Assembly (NCBI RefSeq): GCF_016126015.1 | Contig: NZ_JAEFDB010000014.1 | Location: forward strand, 1 to 64,000 | Direction: 5' to 3' | From: Capnocytophaga periodontitidis | Lineage (GTDB): Bacteria; Bacteroidota; Bacteroidia; Flavobacteriales; Flavobacteriaceae | Length of the DNA stretch: 64,000 nt | Shown: positions 16,408-24,886 of the stretch, piece by piece | How the letters are laid out: each line of letters opens with the position of its first letter | Position numbering within the stretch: the first letter of the stretch is position 1 | Program-made: the position numbers and the translations under genes | The notes under the pieces: generated by a model | What the model was told of the DNA's origin: nothing | Seen by the model: only the letters and a program-made list of their open reading frames with translations | The model's database searches: none

Positions 16408-17451
16408 TTAGTGGTCTAAATGTTTAATAAACTCTTGTGCGTGCTCATAGTCTACAGTTTTACCAATGTCTATCCAATAGCCTATGATGGGGTCGTATAC
16501 CAATTTGCCCCCTTCAGTAACTAATTGTTCCATTACATCGGTGATGTCGCAATACTTGCCTTTTTCTATTTTAGCAATCAAGGAGCGTTTGAGTATATAA
16601 ATACCAGCGTTTGAGTGGTATATAAAACTAGGTTTTTCTTTAAAGTTCATTACTCGTCCTTCTTGGGTTTCAAATACAGCATAAGGGATATCTACTTTAT
16701 ACTCAGTAGAAGCTACTGCCATATCTGCCCTTTCATTGATAAGCTTTAAATAAAGAGACTCGAAATTTACATTGGTAAACAAGTCGCTATTCATCAACAA
16801 AATATGTTCCGTATTTAGGTTGTTTATCAGAGCTAAAGCACCAGCCGTACCTAAGGGTTCGTCTTCCCATACATATTCTATAGTAATTCCTTTTTGGCTA
16901 CCATCACCCAAGTAGTTTACTATCTGCTCACCAAGATATTTTACTGATATATAAATTTTTTTGATTCCAAAACTAATGAGCCTATCTATGTTGTGTTCTA
17001 TGATGGGTTTATCACCTAATCGCAACATTGGTTTAGGCATAGTATCAGTGAGTGGACTGAGGCGTTTACCGCGCCCTCCTGCCATAATTACTGCTTCTAA
17101 AGGAAGTTGAGCTTTGATATATTCTAAATCTATAAAGTCTACCATTTTCTCTTCTGAATTGAGAATAGGAAGGATTTTTATATCGCTTTTTCTATATTTC
17201 TCAAAACTCTGATAGGAATCTTTTTGGTATAGTCGTTTGAAATCTGGGTTTGCAATCTCTCCTAGAGTTTTTTGTAGGTTTTGTTCAGCGATGATAGATC
17301 TGCGTATGTCACCATCTGTGACAGATCCTACAACCTTCTCATTATCATCTACTACAAAGAGGATAAGCCGGCTTAAGTTGCGCAACTTGTTGAGATGTTG
17401 TAGCCCCTCTACTAAGTTTTTGTTTTTATGTATTAAAATGTCAGTTCTCAT
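16408..17451 (-). CDS. CBS-domain sugar nucleotidyltransferase (PtmE-like)
   Basis: Residues 1-115 are a CBS pair (VVDDNEKVVGSVTDGDIRRS), and residues 119-345 a nucleotidyltransferase with AVIMAGGRGKRLSPLTD, PKPMLRLGDKPI and LLMNSDLF (metal site). This layout matches Campylobacter PtmE, a glucosamine-1-phosphate guanylyltransferase that starts legionaminic acid synthesis through GDP-linked sugars. By analogy the pathway here may use GDP- instead of UDP-sugars. The CBS pair may sense a nucleotide. It abuts the PIG-L gene (1-base overlap). Confidence 0.85.
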   Translation of the reverse strand: MRTDILIHKNKNLVEGLQHLNKLRNLSRLILFVVDDNEKVVGSVTDGDIRRSIIAEQNLQKTLGEIANPDFKRLYQKDSYQSFEKYRKSDIKILPILNSEEKMVDFIDLEYIKAQLPLEAVIMAGGRGKRLSPLTDTMPKPMLRLGDKPIIEHNIDRLISFGIKKIYISVKYLGEQIVNYLGDGSQKGITIEYVWEDEPLGTAGALALINNLNTEHILLMNSDLFTNVNFESLYLKLINERADMAVASTEYKVDIPYAVFETQEGRVMNFKEKPSFIYHSNAGIYILKRSLIAKIEKGKYCDITDVMEQLVTEGGKLVYDPIIGYWIDIGKTVDYEHAQEFIKHLDH

Positions 17452-18122
17452 TATTTATCAATATATTTGATAAGCTGGAAAGCCTCTGCATATTCTACAC
17501 CTACACTTGCACCACGGAAAGTAGCTAGGGCTTCTATATTTTTTAAACTTCTAGGGAAAGGATGCTTTCCAAGTTCAGACTCATATATTTTCATTAGATT
17601 CATTTTTTCTTCTAAAAAAGAAGAAATATCTACAAAATAATTAGGTATGAATACTTTTTCGGGCAATTGAGGAGCGAATTCTGTTTCTGAAATGCATTCA
17701 TACATAAGTACTTGTTTTATAAAAGGATATCTAAAAGATTTGGTGCAAGCCATTACAGCATCGAATGTAATTCTATGATCTGAATGAGCGTCCGAACGAT
17801 TCAAACAATATACTATCTCAGGTTCAATTTCAATAAAGATTTTTGATATTTTTGGCACCATCTCAATGAGAGTGCTTGTAGAGAGGGACATTGTAGGATA
17901 GTTTAACATAAAGACCTTTTCTACACTCAATGCTTCAGAAATTTTTTTAATTTCTTTTTGTCGGTTACTAATGCGTTGCTTGGAAAAACCTTGGTTTTCA
18001 AATATATTGGTAGTAATAAGCCAATATATTTTATCTCCATTTTTCTTGTGTTTTAGTAAGGTGCCACCAACTCCTAAAATCTCATCGTCGGGGTGTGCTG
18101 AAATGACTACAATATTTCTCAT
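17451..18122 (-). CDS. PIG-L (LmbE)-family N-deacetylase
   Basis: 223-residue zinc-dependent deacetylase. The zinc/catalytic motif AHPDDEILGVGG is at residues 9-20, with the second metal ligand in SDAHSDHRITFDA. Relatives remove N-acetyl groups from GlcNAc-type substrates. Between a formyltransferase and the nucleotidyltransferase, it could expose an amine for N-formylation. It overlaps the formyltransferase gene by 4 bases. It has no signal peptide, so it acts in the cytoplasm on a precursor. Confidence 0.87.
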   Translation of the reverse strand: MRNIVVISAHPDDEILGVGGTLLKHKKNGDKIYWLITTNIFENQGFSKQRISNRQKEIKKISEALSVEKVFMLNYPTMSLSTSTLIEMVPKISKIFIEIEPEIVYCLNRSDAHSDHRITFDAVMACTKSFRYPFIKQVLMYECISETEFAPQLPEKVFIPNYFVDISSFLEEKMNLMKIYESELGKHPFPRSLKNIEALATFRGASVGVEYAEAFQLIKYIDK

Positions 18123-19009
18123 AAGTATTGTCCTTTTTTTGGGAGTTCAGAGAACTCGTGTTCTACAATTTGAATTGCTCCATCATAAGTTTTTACAAGA
18201 ATTTTGTTGTCCTCGACATCTAAAACTTTTCCTGGTTCGCAGTTTGCAAAGTTACAACTTTTTTTAATTACTTTCCAAATTTTCACCTCTTTTTCATCAC
18301 TTAGTATAAGATGCGCCCCTACATAAGGATGAGTTAAAGCTCTTACTAAATTATAGATAGCCTCAGATGACATTCTAAAATCAATTTGTCCATCTATTCT
18401 CCCTCGTTTTCTCCACGAATTTCCTGCTGTTATATCTTGCTTTCTCCTCTCTATATCATTGCCCTTTAACTCAAATTCTTTAGAAAAAGATATAATTTGT
18501 TTTATAGCTACATCAGTTATTTTTTTATAAAGAGTAGCTGCTGTATCGGACTCCTCTATAGTTACTATTTCTTGTGAAATAATATCTCCTGTATCTGCCC
18601 CTTCATCCATTATGAAGAAGGTGCTTGCGGTTCTTTTTAATCCTAGGAAAATAGCCCATATTAAGGGGTGACGACCTCTGTTGTTAGGAAGTTCGGCAGG
18701 ATGAAATCCTACTACTCCATATTTTGGAATAGACAATATCTCGGCAGGGAGTATATGAGACCAACCAAAACAATAAATTACATTAGGATTTTTTTCTTTT
18801 AAAAAAGAAATAATGTCTTCTTCATTATCTTTTTTTCTAAAAAAAGTAGGGATATGATATTTTTCAGTCAAGGGAGTTAAATCACAGAAATCAGCATTAA
18901 AGTCTGATTTCTTTTTAGTAATGACCCCTACTATGTCAAACCCATTTACTATCAATGCTTCCAAAGCTTGATATGAAAAATCAACAGTACCGATAAAAAC
19001 TATTTTCAT
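18119..19009 (-). CDS. Formyltransferase family protein 1 (catalytic Asn changed)
   Basis: 296-residue Fmt-like protein using N10-formyl-tetrahydrofolate. The hydrolase-type fold is seen in IVFIGTVDFSYQALEALI and FHPAELPNNRGRHPLIWAI, with DEGADTGDI. The catalytic His103 and Asp139 keep the normal spacing of 36, but the Asn two residues before the His (N-x-H) is Gly101. A C-terminal Formyl_trans_C-like segment (IDFRMSSEAIYNLVRALTHP) is present. It probably formylates an amino group on the nonulosonic acid or its precursor. The changed residue may mean altered or lost activity. Confidence 0.8.
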   Translation of the reverse strand: MKIVFIGTVDFSYQALEALIVNGFDIVGVITKKKSDFNADFCDLTPLTEKYHIPTFFRKKDNEEDIISFLKEKNPNVIYCFGWSHILPAEILSIPKYGVVGFHPAELPNNRGRHPLIWAIFLGLKRTASTFFIMDEGADTGDIISQEIVTIEESDTAATLYKKITDVAIKQIISFSKEFELKGNDIERRKQDITAGNSWRKRGRIDGQIDFRMSSEAIYNLVRALTHPYVGAHLILSDEKEVKIWKVIKKSCNFANCEPGKVLDVEDNKILVKTYDGAIQIVEHEFSELPKKGQYL

Positions 19010-19012
19010 TTG

Positions 19013-20173
19013 TTACAAATCATAAAACTGTTTTTTAAGTATATCATTTAAATCTATACTTTTTAAAACCTCTACTATTTCTTTTGAAGGATCTTCTACT
19101 CCTTTATACGGGTTTTTTACAGTCCTTAACAGCTCTTTAAATCCACTTGAAATTGCTTTATTAATAGCCGCTTCAATATCTTGAGACGAGTTATTACATT
19201 GTATCACACTTTTAGCCATTATTCTACCTCTTTGTCTATCTCCTATATTTACAGTAGCGGTTTTGAAACTAGGAGCCTCAAGTAATCCACTTGAAGAATT
19301 TCCTATTACAGCATCTACATATTGCAAAGCAGAAAGGTAACGCAGTTGCCCCAGAGAGGTAAAACATACAGCTTTTGAAGTGTTTTTAGCTACATATTCA
19401 TCAATCATTTGATTTACAATTCGCCCATCGGTGTCGGAATTTGCTTTAGTGAATATTATTTTGCAATTTTTAATTTTGTCCAAAGCGTCCAATAGTTGTT
19501 TTGTTTGTTCACCAGAGGTTGATTTTTCAAGAGTAACAGGATGAAAAGTAACTAAAAAGGCGTATTTTTTATCTAACTTAAAATTAATAGAGGCTTCAAA
19601 ATCTTCTTTAGATAAGAGTTTCAGTTTAGCAATATTTTCAAGTCCCAAAGCTCCTACATTAAATACTTTATTAGGGTTTTCACCTAACTGTACAATTCTT
19701 TTTTTATACGCTTCAGTAGCACAAAAATGTATTTGGGACATTTTAGTAATGCTATGTCTAATAGGTTCATCTATCAATCCTTCTGTAGCTTCCCCTCCGT
19801 GACAATGTGCAACTGGAATACGAGCTATCATAGCTGCACTTACTGCTGAAAAGATTTCAAATCTATCTCCTAATACTAAGATGATATCAGGTTTCATTTC
19901 AGCAAAAGCTTCTGAAAAAGAAATTATTGCTAACCCCATACTTTTGGAAATCCCTATAGGAGTATCGGAAGAGAGGAGGATTTCTATCTTTTTATCAATG
20001 GTAAATCCTGCTTTTTCAATTTCTTTATAAGTTAAGCCAAATTCTGGGGAAAGATGCATTCCTGTTGCGATCAACTGCAGTTGCAAATCTTTGTCTTCTT
20101 CAATTGCTTTTATAGTACAATATAACAAGCCAAATTCGGCTCTTGTTCCGGTTATGACACAAATCTTTCTCAT
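19013..20173 (-). CDS. Hydrolysing NDP-GlcNAc 2-epimerase (NeuC/LegG)
   Basis: GT-B-like epimerase that releases the nucleotide and inverts C2, giving free ManNAc or a 2,4-diamido-6-deoxymannose for NeuB. Motifs: VITGTRAEFGLL at the N-terminus, LVLGDRFEIFSAV, HCHGGEATEGLIDEPIRH and NSSSGLLEAPSFKTATVNIG. Its length is 386 residues, as in the family. The ATG is 3 bases inside the NeuB stop (4-base overlap). The neighbouring dehydratase and LegC aminotransferase favour the LegG substrate. Confidence 0.93.
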   Translation of the reverse strand: MRKICVITGTRAEFGLLYCTIKAIEEDKDLQLQLIATGMHLSPEFGLTYKEIEKAGFTIDKKIEILLSSDTPIGISKSMGLAIISFSEAFAEMKPDIILVLGDRFEIFSAVSAAMIARIPVAHCHGGEATEGLIDEPIRHSITKMSQIHFCATEAYKKRIVQLGENPNKVFNVGALGLENIAKLKLLSKEDFEASINFKLDKKYAFLVTFHPVTLEKSTSGEQTKQLLDALDKIKNCKIIFTKANSDTDGRIVNQMIDEYVAKNTSKAVCFTSLGQLRYLSALQYVDAVIGNSSSGLLEAPSFKTATVNIGDRQRGRIMAKSVIQCNNSSQDIEAAINKAISSGFKELLRTVKNPYKGVEDPSKEIVEVLKSIDLNDILKKQFYDL

Positions 20174-21213
20174 AGTTCAATCAAATCGTCTTCTTCAAAG
20201 TCTTTTTTAGCTGTTTTACCTATTACTTCATCCCATTGCATAGGAGAAATGCCTGTGCCAGGGCGTTTTACTGTTAAGTTCTCAATGGTAAAAGACTCTC
20301 CTTTCACTATTTTTTTAGCAGCTACAATACTCTTCCTCACAATAGGTTTGTTTTTAGCTTCAGATTTTGAAACTTCTTTCAGTCCTGAACCTCCTATAGC
20401 TTTTTCTATATTGCGAATGGCTATTACCATAGCTTTTAGTTCCTCAGGTTCAAGTGAGGCTTTATGATCGGGACCAGGTAAGGTTTTATCCAAGGTAAAG
20501 TGTTTTTCAATAACCATAGCTCCTAAGGCTACAGCTGCAATGGGGACTTCTATTCCCAAAGTATGGTCGGAATAACCTACGGGCACTCCTAATTCTCGAT
20601 GGATATGGAGCATCGCTTTTAGGTTTACATCCTCCATAGGGGTGGGGTATTCCGTATTACAATGCAATACGGTGATTTTATCTTTACTTACCCCATTATC
20701 AGTCAGCACTTTTATGGCGTCTTTTATTTCGGTGATCGTAGCCATTCCTGTAGAGAGTATCACTTCAGTAAAAAGAGTTGCTACTTTTCTTAAATAGGGC
20801 AGGTTGGTAATCTCTCCTGAAGGAACTTTAGCTATTGTAATTCCTAATCGAGCCAAAAATTCCAACGATTCTATATCAAATCCAGTAGAAAGAAATTGTA
20901 CACCTTTTTGGGCACAATAGTCAATCAACTCTTGATGAACAGCTTGCGAAAGCTCTAATTTTTTAAGCATTTCATACTGCGTGTCATTATCTTGCGTGTT
21001 TCTATCTTGATAAGCTGCACGTTTTGCTTGTTTAGTTACCAAGTTGCCTGCTTTAAAGGTTTGGAATTTCACATAATCCACGCCAGCTTCAGCTCCTTTA
21101 TCAATAAGGGCTTTGGCTTTGGTGATATCGCCATTATGATTAACGCCAGCTTCGGCTATAACTATTACTTTATTTTGTCTCAAATCTGTCTCCCACTCTA
21201 AATTTTTCATCAT
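20170..21213 (-). CDS. Nonulosonate synthase (NeuB/LegI)
   Basis: Condenses PEP with the six-carbon sugar to the nine-carbon keto-acid. It has IAEAGVNHNGD at the start of the TIM barrel, STGMATITEI, PVGYSDHTLGI and ALGAMVIEKHFTLD, with a C-terminal SAF (antifreeze-like) domain, VRKSIVAAKKI onward. The frame is open to a TTG at 21219; the first ATG is at 21213 (another at 21210), so the gene overlaps the end of formyltransferase 2 by about 40 bases. The substrate is likely a 2,4-diamido-2,4,6-trideoxymannose. Confidence 0.93.
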   Translation of the reverse strand: MMKNLEWETDLRQNKVIVIAEAGVNHNGDITKAKALIDKGAEAGVDYVKFQTFKAGNLVTKQAKRAAYQDRNTQDNDTQYEMLKKLELSQAVHQELIDYCAQKGVQFLSTGFDIESLEFLARLGITIAKVPSGEITNLPYLRKVATLFTEVILSTGMATITEIKDAIKVLTDNGVSKDKITVLHCNTEYPTPMEDVNLKAMLHIHRELGVPVGYSDHTLGIEVPIAAVALGAMVIEKHFTLDKTLPGPDHKASLEPEELKAMVIAIRNIEKAIGGSGLKEVSKSEAKNKPIVRKSIVAAKKIVKGESFTIENLTVKRPGTGISPMQWDEVIGKTAKKDFEEDDLIEL

Positions 21214-22099
21214 ATTCAAAATCTATAACTTTAATAAAACTATCTTTTGTTTTTACTATAAAACTGTCTTTTTCTTTATTTAAGATAACTCCTATAGTTG
21301 CTTTGTAAGTGGGAGCATCTTTTATTTCGCAAACACGCCTTATTTTCATTTCTTTACCGTTTAAAAAGGCTCTTGCGATGGGGCCAGGGAAGGTAATGGC
21401 TCTTACAAAGTTAAATACATCTCTACTTGTTTGATTCCAATCTAATATTTCATCACCTTCTTTCCTTTGTGGGCAATAGAAGCCAATAGGGTGAATAGTT
21501 GTCTGCTTTATAGGTTGGATTCCATTTTCTTTTTTGAATAACAAAATAGCTTCATATAATACCTCAGCACAACTTGTATGAGCTACCTCTAATAAAGTGT
21601 TATAATCATCAGAATCACTAATAGGAAATGTTTTTTGTAAAATAATATCCCCAGTATCTATTCCCTCATCCATAAAGTGCACTGTGATACCAAACTCTTT
21701 TTCGTTATTAATCAATGCCCAGTTCAGTATATTTCTTCCTCTATAAAAAGGGAGCTTACCTGCATGGCAATTAATAGTTTTTAGCTTTGGAAGATTTATA
21801 ATTTCCTTTTTAAAAATTTGATTAAAAGACATTGAAACAAATAGGTCGCAATTATACTTACTAATATTGTCTATAAACTCTCTTGAATTGATATTTGAGT
21901 GTTTTAAATAGTCAATATTATTCTCTTTTGCGAATTGATATAGAGTATTGTCCTTAGTATCAAATCTTACGCATATAAATTGTATGCTGATATCCTTATC
22001 AGCAATAAGTTTTCTAAAAGCATTATGAGACCATATTCCATCAGCAAAATAACCTATTTTCAAAGGGTTATTAGAATTGTATTTATTTTTTTCTATCAT
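21170..22099 (-). CDS. Sugar N-formyltransferase 2
   Basis: 309-residue formyltransferase with an intact catalytic trio: Asn110 and His112 in INCHAGKLPFYRGR, Asp148 in DEGIDTGDI. The C-terminal part (DWNQTSRDVFNFVRAITFP) is the usual sugar-formyltransferase accessory domain. It sits between LegC and NeuB, the place normally taken by the LegH/NeuD acetyltransferase, so it may formylate the 4-amino group made by LegC, which becomes N-7 of the nonulosonic acid. That assignment is inference; the family call is strong. Confidence 0.85.
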   Translation of the reverse strand: MIEKNKYNSNNPLKIGYFADGIWSHNAFRKLIADKDISIQFICVRFDTKDNTLYQFAKENNIDYLKHSNINSREFIDNISKYNCDLFVSMSFNQIFKKEIINLPKLKTINCHAGKLPFYRGRNILNWALINNEKEFGITVHFMDEGIDTGDIILQKTFPISDSDDYNTLLEVAHTSCAEVLYEAILLFKKENGIQPIKQTTIHPIGFYCPQRKEGDEILDWNQTSRDVFNFVRAITFPGPIARAFLNGKEMKIRRVCEIKDAPTYKATIGVILNKEKDSFIVKTKDSFIKVIDFEYDEKFRVGDRFETK

Positions 22100-22109
22100 A
22101 GTTTTTCTT

Positions 22110-23258
22110 CTATTTACCTCTTACTCCACTGGGTATATTCACTACTCTTGCTTCCAACCATTCGGCGTTGCTAAGGTCGGTTTTAGGACAATCTTTAAAC
22201 ATTGGTAGTCGGTTCATTAGTTGCCATATTGGGCGACTCATTACACCCTTTGCATTTGTTTCGGTAAGGAAAGCGTCACGCTCTTCTTTGTTGTTTAAGA
22301 TAATGGCATTGAGCCAATAGTTACATTTTTCGTATTCACGTTCGGCAAAAAATGCAATCCCTTGTTTTTCAAAGTAAGCTTTATAAGCTTCGGCTGTAGT
22401 GCGTTTGTTGGCTAAAAAGCCATCTAACTGTTCTAATTGGGCTACCCCTAAGGCAGCATTGATATTGGGCATACGGTAATTATAACCTATTTCATCGTGT
22501 ACAAATTCCCACGCGTGAGGTAACTTGGCTTGGGTAGTGAGGTGTTTAGCGTGTTTACCTATAGCCTCATCATTGGTGAGTATCATACCGCCTCCACCTG
22601 TAGTAATAGTTTTATTACCGTTGAAAGAGATAGCTCCTATTTTCGCAAAGGTACCCAAATGTTTGTCTTTATAATAGCTACCCATAGCCTCGGCAGCATC
22701 TTCTACTACTTCTATATGATAACGTTTACAGATAGCTATAATTTCTTCTATACGGCAGGCGTGCCCAAAGGTATGCATTGGCATACACGCTTTGATACGT
22801 CGGTTTGTTTGTTTATGGTAGCATTCATTACCTCGTAGTTCAGCGTTTGTTTGCAAAAACTGCTCTAAAGAGGTAGGAGAGAGCCCCATAGTATCTTTAT
22901 CGACATCTACAAATACGGGCACTGCTCCTGCATACACAATAGCATTGGTAGTAGCTATAAAGGTCAGTGGTTGAGTAATTACCTCATCACCAGCTTCTAC
23001 CCCACTGAGTTTTAGTGCTATGTGGAGGGCATTTGTACCATTTACACATACTACAGCGTATTTAGCCCCTGTATATTCAGCTACCTTTTGTTCGAAGAGG
23101 TCTACAAACTTTCCTACACTTGATACGAAAGTAGTATCGATGCACTCTTCTAAATATTTTTTTTCGTTCCCAGCAAAAGTAGGTGCGTGTAGAGGGATAA
23201 AAGCTTCTTTTTCGCCGTAAAGGTCGCGTATAAAGGATATGGTTTCGGATATGTTCAT
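22110..23258 (-). CDS. LegC-type sugar aminotransferase (DegT/DnrJ/EryC1)
   Basis: PLP aminotransferase that converts a 4-keto-6-deoxy NDP-HexNAc to the 4-amino sugar. The opening KEAFIPLHAPTFAGNEKKYL is typical of LegC proteins. The PLP lysine is in SFNGNKTITTGGGGM, with the usual VEDAAEAMGSYYKDKHLGT ahead of it. The length of 382 residues is normal. It follows the dehydratase by 16 bases and precedes formyltransferase 2 by 10. The pairing with LegB, NeuB and NeuC supports the legionaminic-type pathway. Confidence 0.92.
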   Translation of the reverse strand: MNISETISFIRDLYGEKEAFIPLHAPTFAGNEKKYLEECIDTTFVSSVGKFVDLFEQKVAEYTGAKYAVVCVNGTNALHIALKLSGVEAGDEVITQPLTFIATTNAIVYAGAVPVFVDVDKDTMGLSPTSLEQFLQTNAELRGNECYHKQTNRRIKACMPMHTFGHACRIEEIIAICKRYHIEVVEDAAEAMGSYYKDKHLGTFAKIGAISFNGNKTITTGGGGMILTNDEAIGKHAKHLTTQAKLPHAWEFVHDEIGYNYRMPNINAALGVAQLEQLDGFLANKRTTAEAYKAYFEKQGIAFFAEREYEKCNYWLNAIILNNKEERDAFLTETNAKGVMSRPIWQLMNRLPMFKDCPKTDLSNAEWLEARVVNIPSGVRGK

Positions 23259-23274
23259 TGCCTTAATTTTCTAA

Positions 23275-24483
23275 TTACATTTTGCTATCCAAATACTTTC
23301 CTATTTCTTGGTGGTCGAAATTTACTAAGAATGTTTTCATCAGCAGGGTAATGTCTTTTTTCTCGGTAGCAGGATTGTCAAATAGTTGGGTTAGCTTATC
23401 TATAAAACTTTCTATTTCAGTTATTTTTTTAAATGATTGCAAACTGATAACTCCTAATGAGGCGTATCTATCTAGTGCAACTTGTTCTCCTTCAGTATAA
23501 AATTCCTCGTAAGGTTTTTCACCAGTGGTATCGCTTTTTGAGAAATAAACAGGATACCATTTATCTGTTTCCTTCCTACTTTCAGCCTTAGCTATAGCTT
23601 CTGCCTCACTTTTACATTCAAGGGGTTCATAGCCTAAATCTTTAAGTAGTTGGGTGGCTATTTCGGAGAAAGTGAGTACTTGTTCTTTCTTCAGTTTAGG
23701 GAAGTATATTTGTCCTGTAGTGCCTAATATACAAGCCATTAAGCAAATCTGACCGCTTTCCTCAGGCGATACAAAATAGCGAGTCACATCCGAAGGGGCT
23801 GACAGAGGTTGGTTTTTGGCAATACGCTCTAAAAAACCCGCTGGCAACGAGCCATTGGAGAAGGCTACATTAGCAAAACGCGCTGTAGTTACGGGGAACT
23901 TATGAGCATAAGCCATTATCATATCTTCCATTATCTTTTTGCTACCTCCCATTATATTTACGGGGTTCGCTGCTTTATCGGTCGATACACAAAAGAAGTG
24001 TTCAGGAGGATAGTCACATAATAAATCTAAGAATTTTTTAGCGTTTACAACATTGTTTTTGAGTAAGGCTTCTACCGAATATTTATCTTTTTCCGAGCGC
24101 ACGTGCTTATGAGCTGAAAAGTTAGCCACTATATCAAAACCACCACGTGCTTTGAACATTTTTACAAAAGTATCATCGGCGTAATTCATAGGGTAGGTTA
24201 CATAGTCGGTAGGCACTGTAAAGGCGGAAGTACTGCGCAACTCGCGAGTGAGTTCGGTAAGTCCGTTTTCGCTAATATCTACTACTACCAAAGTTTTAGG
24301 TTTGAAAGGTAGTAAGGCTTTGATATATGAGCTTCCGATGGAGCCTGCGCCACCAATTACCAATACGCTCTTGCCCTCAATAGCCTTAGTTAGTGCTGCT
24401 TGATGGGTGTGCAAATCAGTCTGAAACATACTTTCAGGGCGTTTGGTAACGTATTTTGCTATAAAATTCTCGATGTTTAGCAT
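23275..24483 (-). CDS. NDP-GlcNAc 4,6-dehydratase (LegB type)
   Basis: Extended SDR and first enzyme of the operon. GGAGSIG (44-50) binds NAD; STDKAANPVNIMGGSKK holds the catalytic Asp-Lys and the Met that replaces the usual Tyr in this family. It belongs to the CapD/FlaA1/PglF group and removes water to give the 4-keto-6-deoxy sugar. If the PtmE-like enzyme makes GDP-GlcN, the substrate may be GDP-GlcNAc; a UDP sugar is also possible. A promoter-like element lies about 120 bases upstream. Confidence 0.9.
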   Translation of the reverse strand: MLNIENFIAKYVTKRPESMFQTDLHTHQAALTKAIEGKSVLVIGGAGSIGSSYIKALLPFKPKTLVVVDISENGLTELTRELRSTSAFTVPTDYVTYPMNYADDTFVKMFKARGGFDIVANFSAHKHVRSEKDKYSVEALLKNNVVNAKKFLDLLCDYPPEHFFCVSTDKAANPVNIMGGSKKIMEDMIMAYAHKFPVTTARFANVAFSNGSLPAGFLERIAKNQPLSAPSDVTRYFVSPEESGQICLMACILGTTGQIYFPKLKKEQVLTFSEIATQLLKDLGYEPLECKSEAEAIAKAESRKETDKWYPVYFSKSDTTGEKPYEEFYTEGEQVALDRYASLGVISLQSFKKITEIESFIDKLTQLFDNPATEKKDITLLMKTFLVNFDHQEIGKYLDSKM

Positions 24484-24603
24484 AGTCTATAACTACTTAA
24501 AATATTTTTGAGTCTTTAAACATTCTAAAATAATACAACTATTTGTAAGTGTAGGTTTTGTTGTTTTTTAGATTTGTAGACAAGATGAATAGTATTCAGA
24601 TCG

Positions 24604-24611
24604 CAAATGTA
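24604..24611 (-). promoter_or_regulatory. Candidate -7 element TACATTTG for the glycan operon
   Basis: The minus strand reads TACATTTG, a match to the Bacteroidota TAnnTTTG consensus. It would give a leader of about 110 bases before the LegB ATG at 24483. No -33 TTG at the usual spacing was found, so the call is moderate. Confidence 0.45.
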
Positions 24612-24784
24612 CAAAATTATTATTGAATAATACCTATGTTTGTTTATAAAAATTATGTCATTAAAAAAGTTCCTTTTAGCTTTTTTCCTGCAAATGCACG
24701 ATTTTATAAGAATTTGTTGTGATATACTTTGAAAAAATGCGTGATATGATACTTTTGTTTAGTATGTGATGTGATAGAAGAAAT

Positions 24785-24819
24785 AATAGACTCATCTTTT
24801 GTTGTGAGATGAGTCTATT
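24785..24819. terminator. 12-bp inverted repeat, likely bidirectional terminator
   Basis: AATAGACTCATC (24785-24796) and GATGAGTCTATT (24808-24819) pair perfectly over 12 bp with an 11-base loop. On the plus strand a T-run follows (24817-24822); on the minus strand the stem runs into a T-rich tail. It lies about 70-100 bases after the stop of the membrane-protein gene at 24887, so it probably ends that transcript and insulates the polysaccharide operon. Confidence 0.75.
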
Positions 24820-24886
24820 TTTCTAATTATTGTTATAGATGTCTCAAAAAATCATACCTACAGATAATAGAATTATAGTAAAGGTG

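Larger units (their letters stand above)
24484..24886. other. Intergenic gap: operon promoter and terminator
   Basis: The gap holds a candidate -7 element for the polysaccharide operon (24604-24611) and a strong inverted repeat that acts as a terminator (24785-24819). No reading frame or repeat copy was recognised in the rest, which is strongly A+T-rich. Confidence 0.6.

Noticed and set aside
23275-24483. Met in place of the catalytic Tyr in the dehydratase
   Set aside because: Met at this position is normal in the CapD/PglF-type dehydratases, so it is not a defect.
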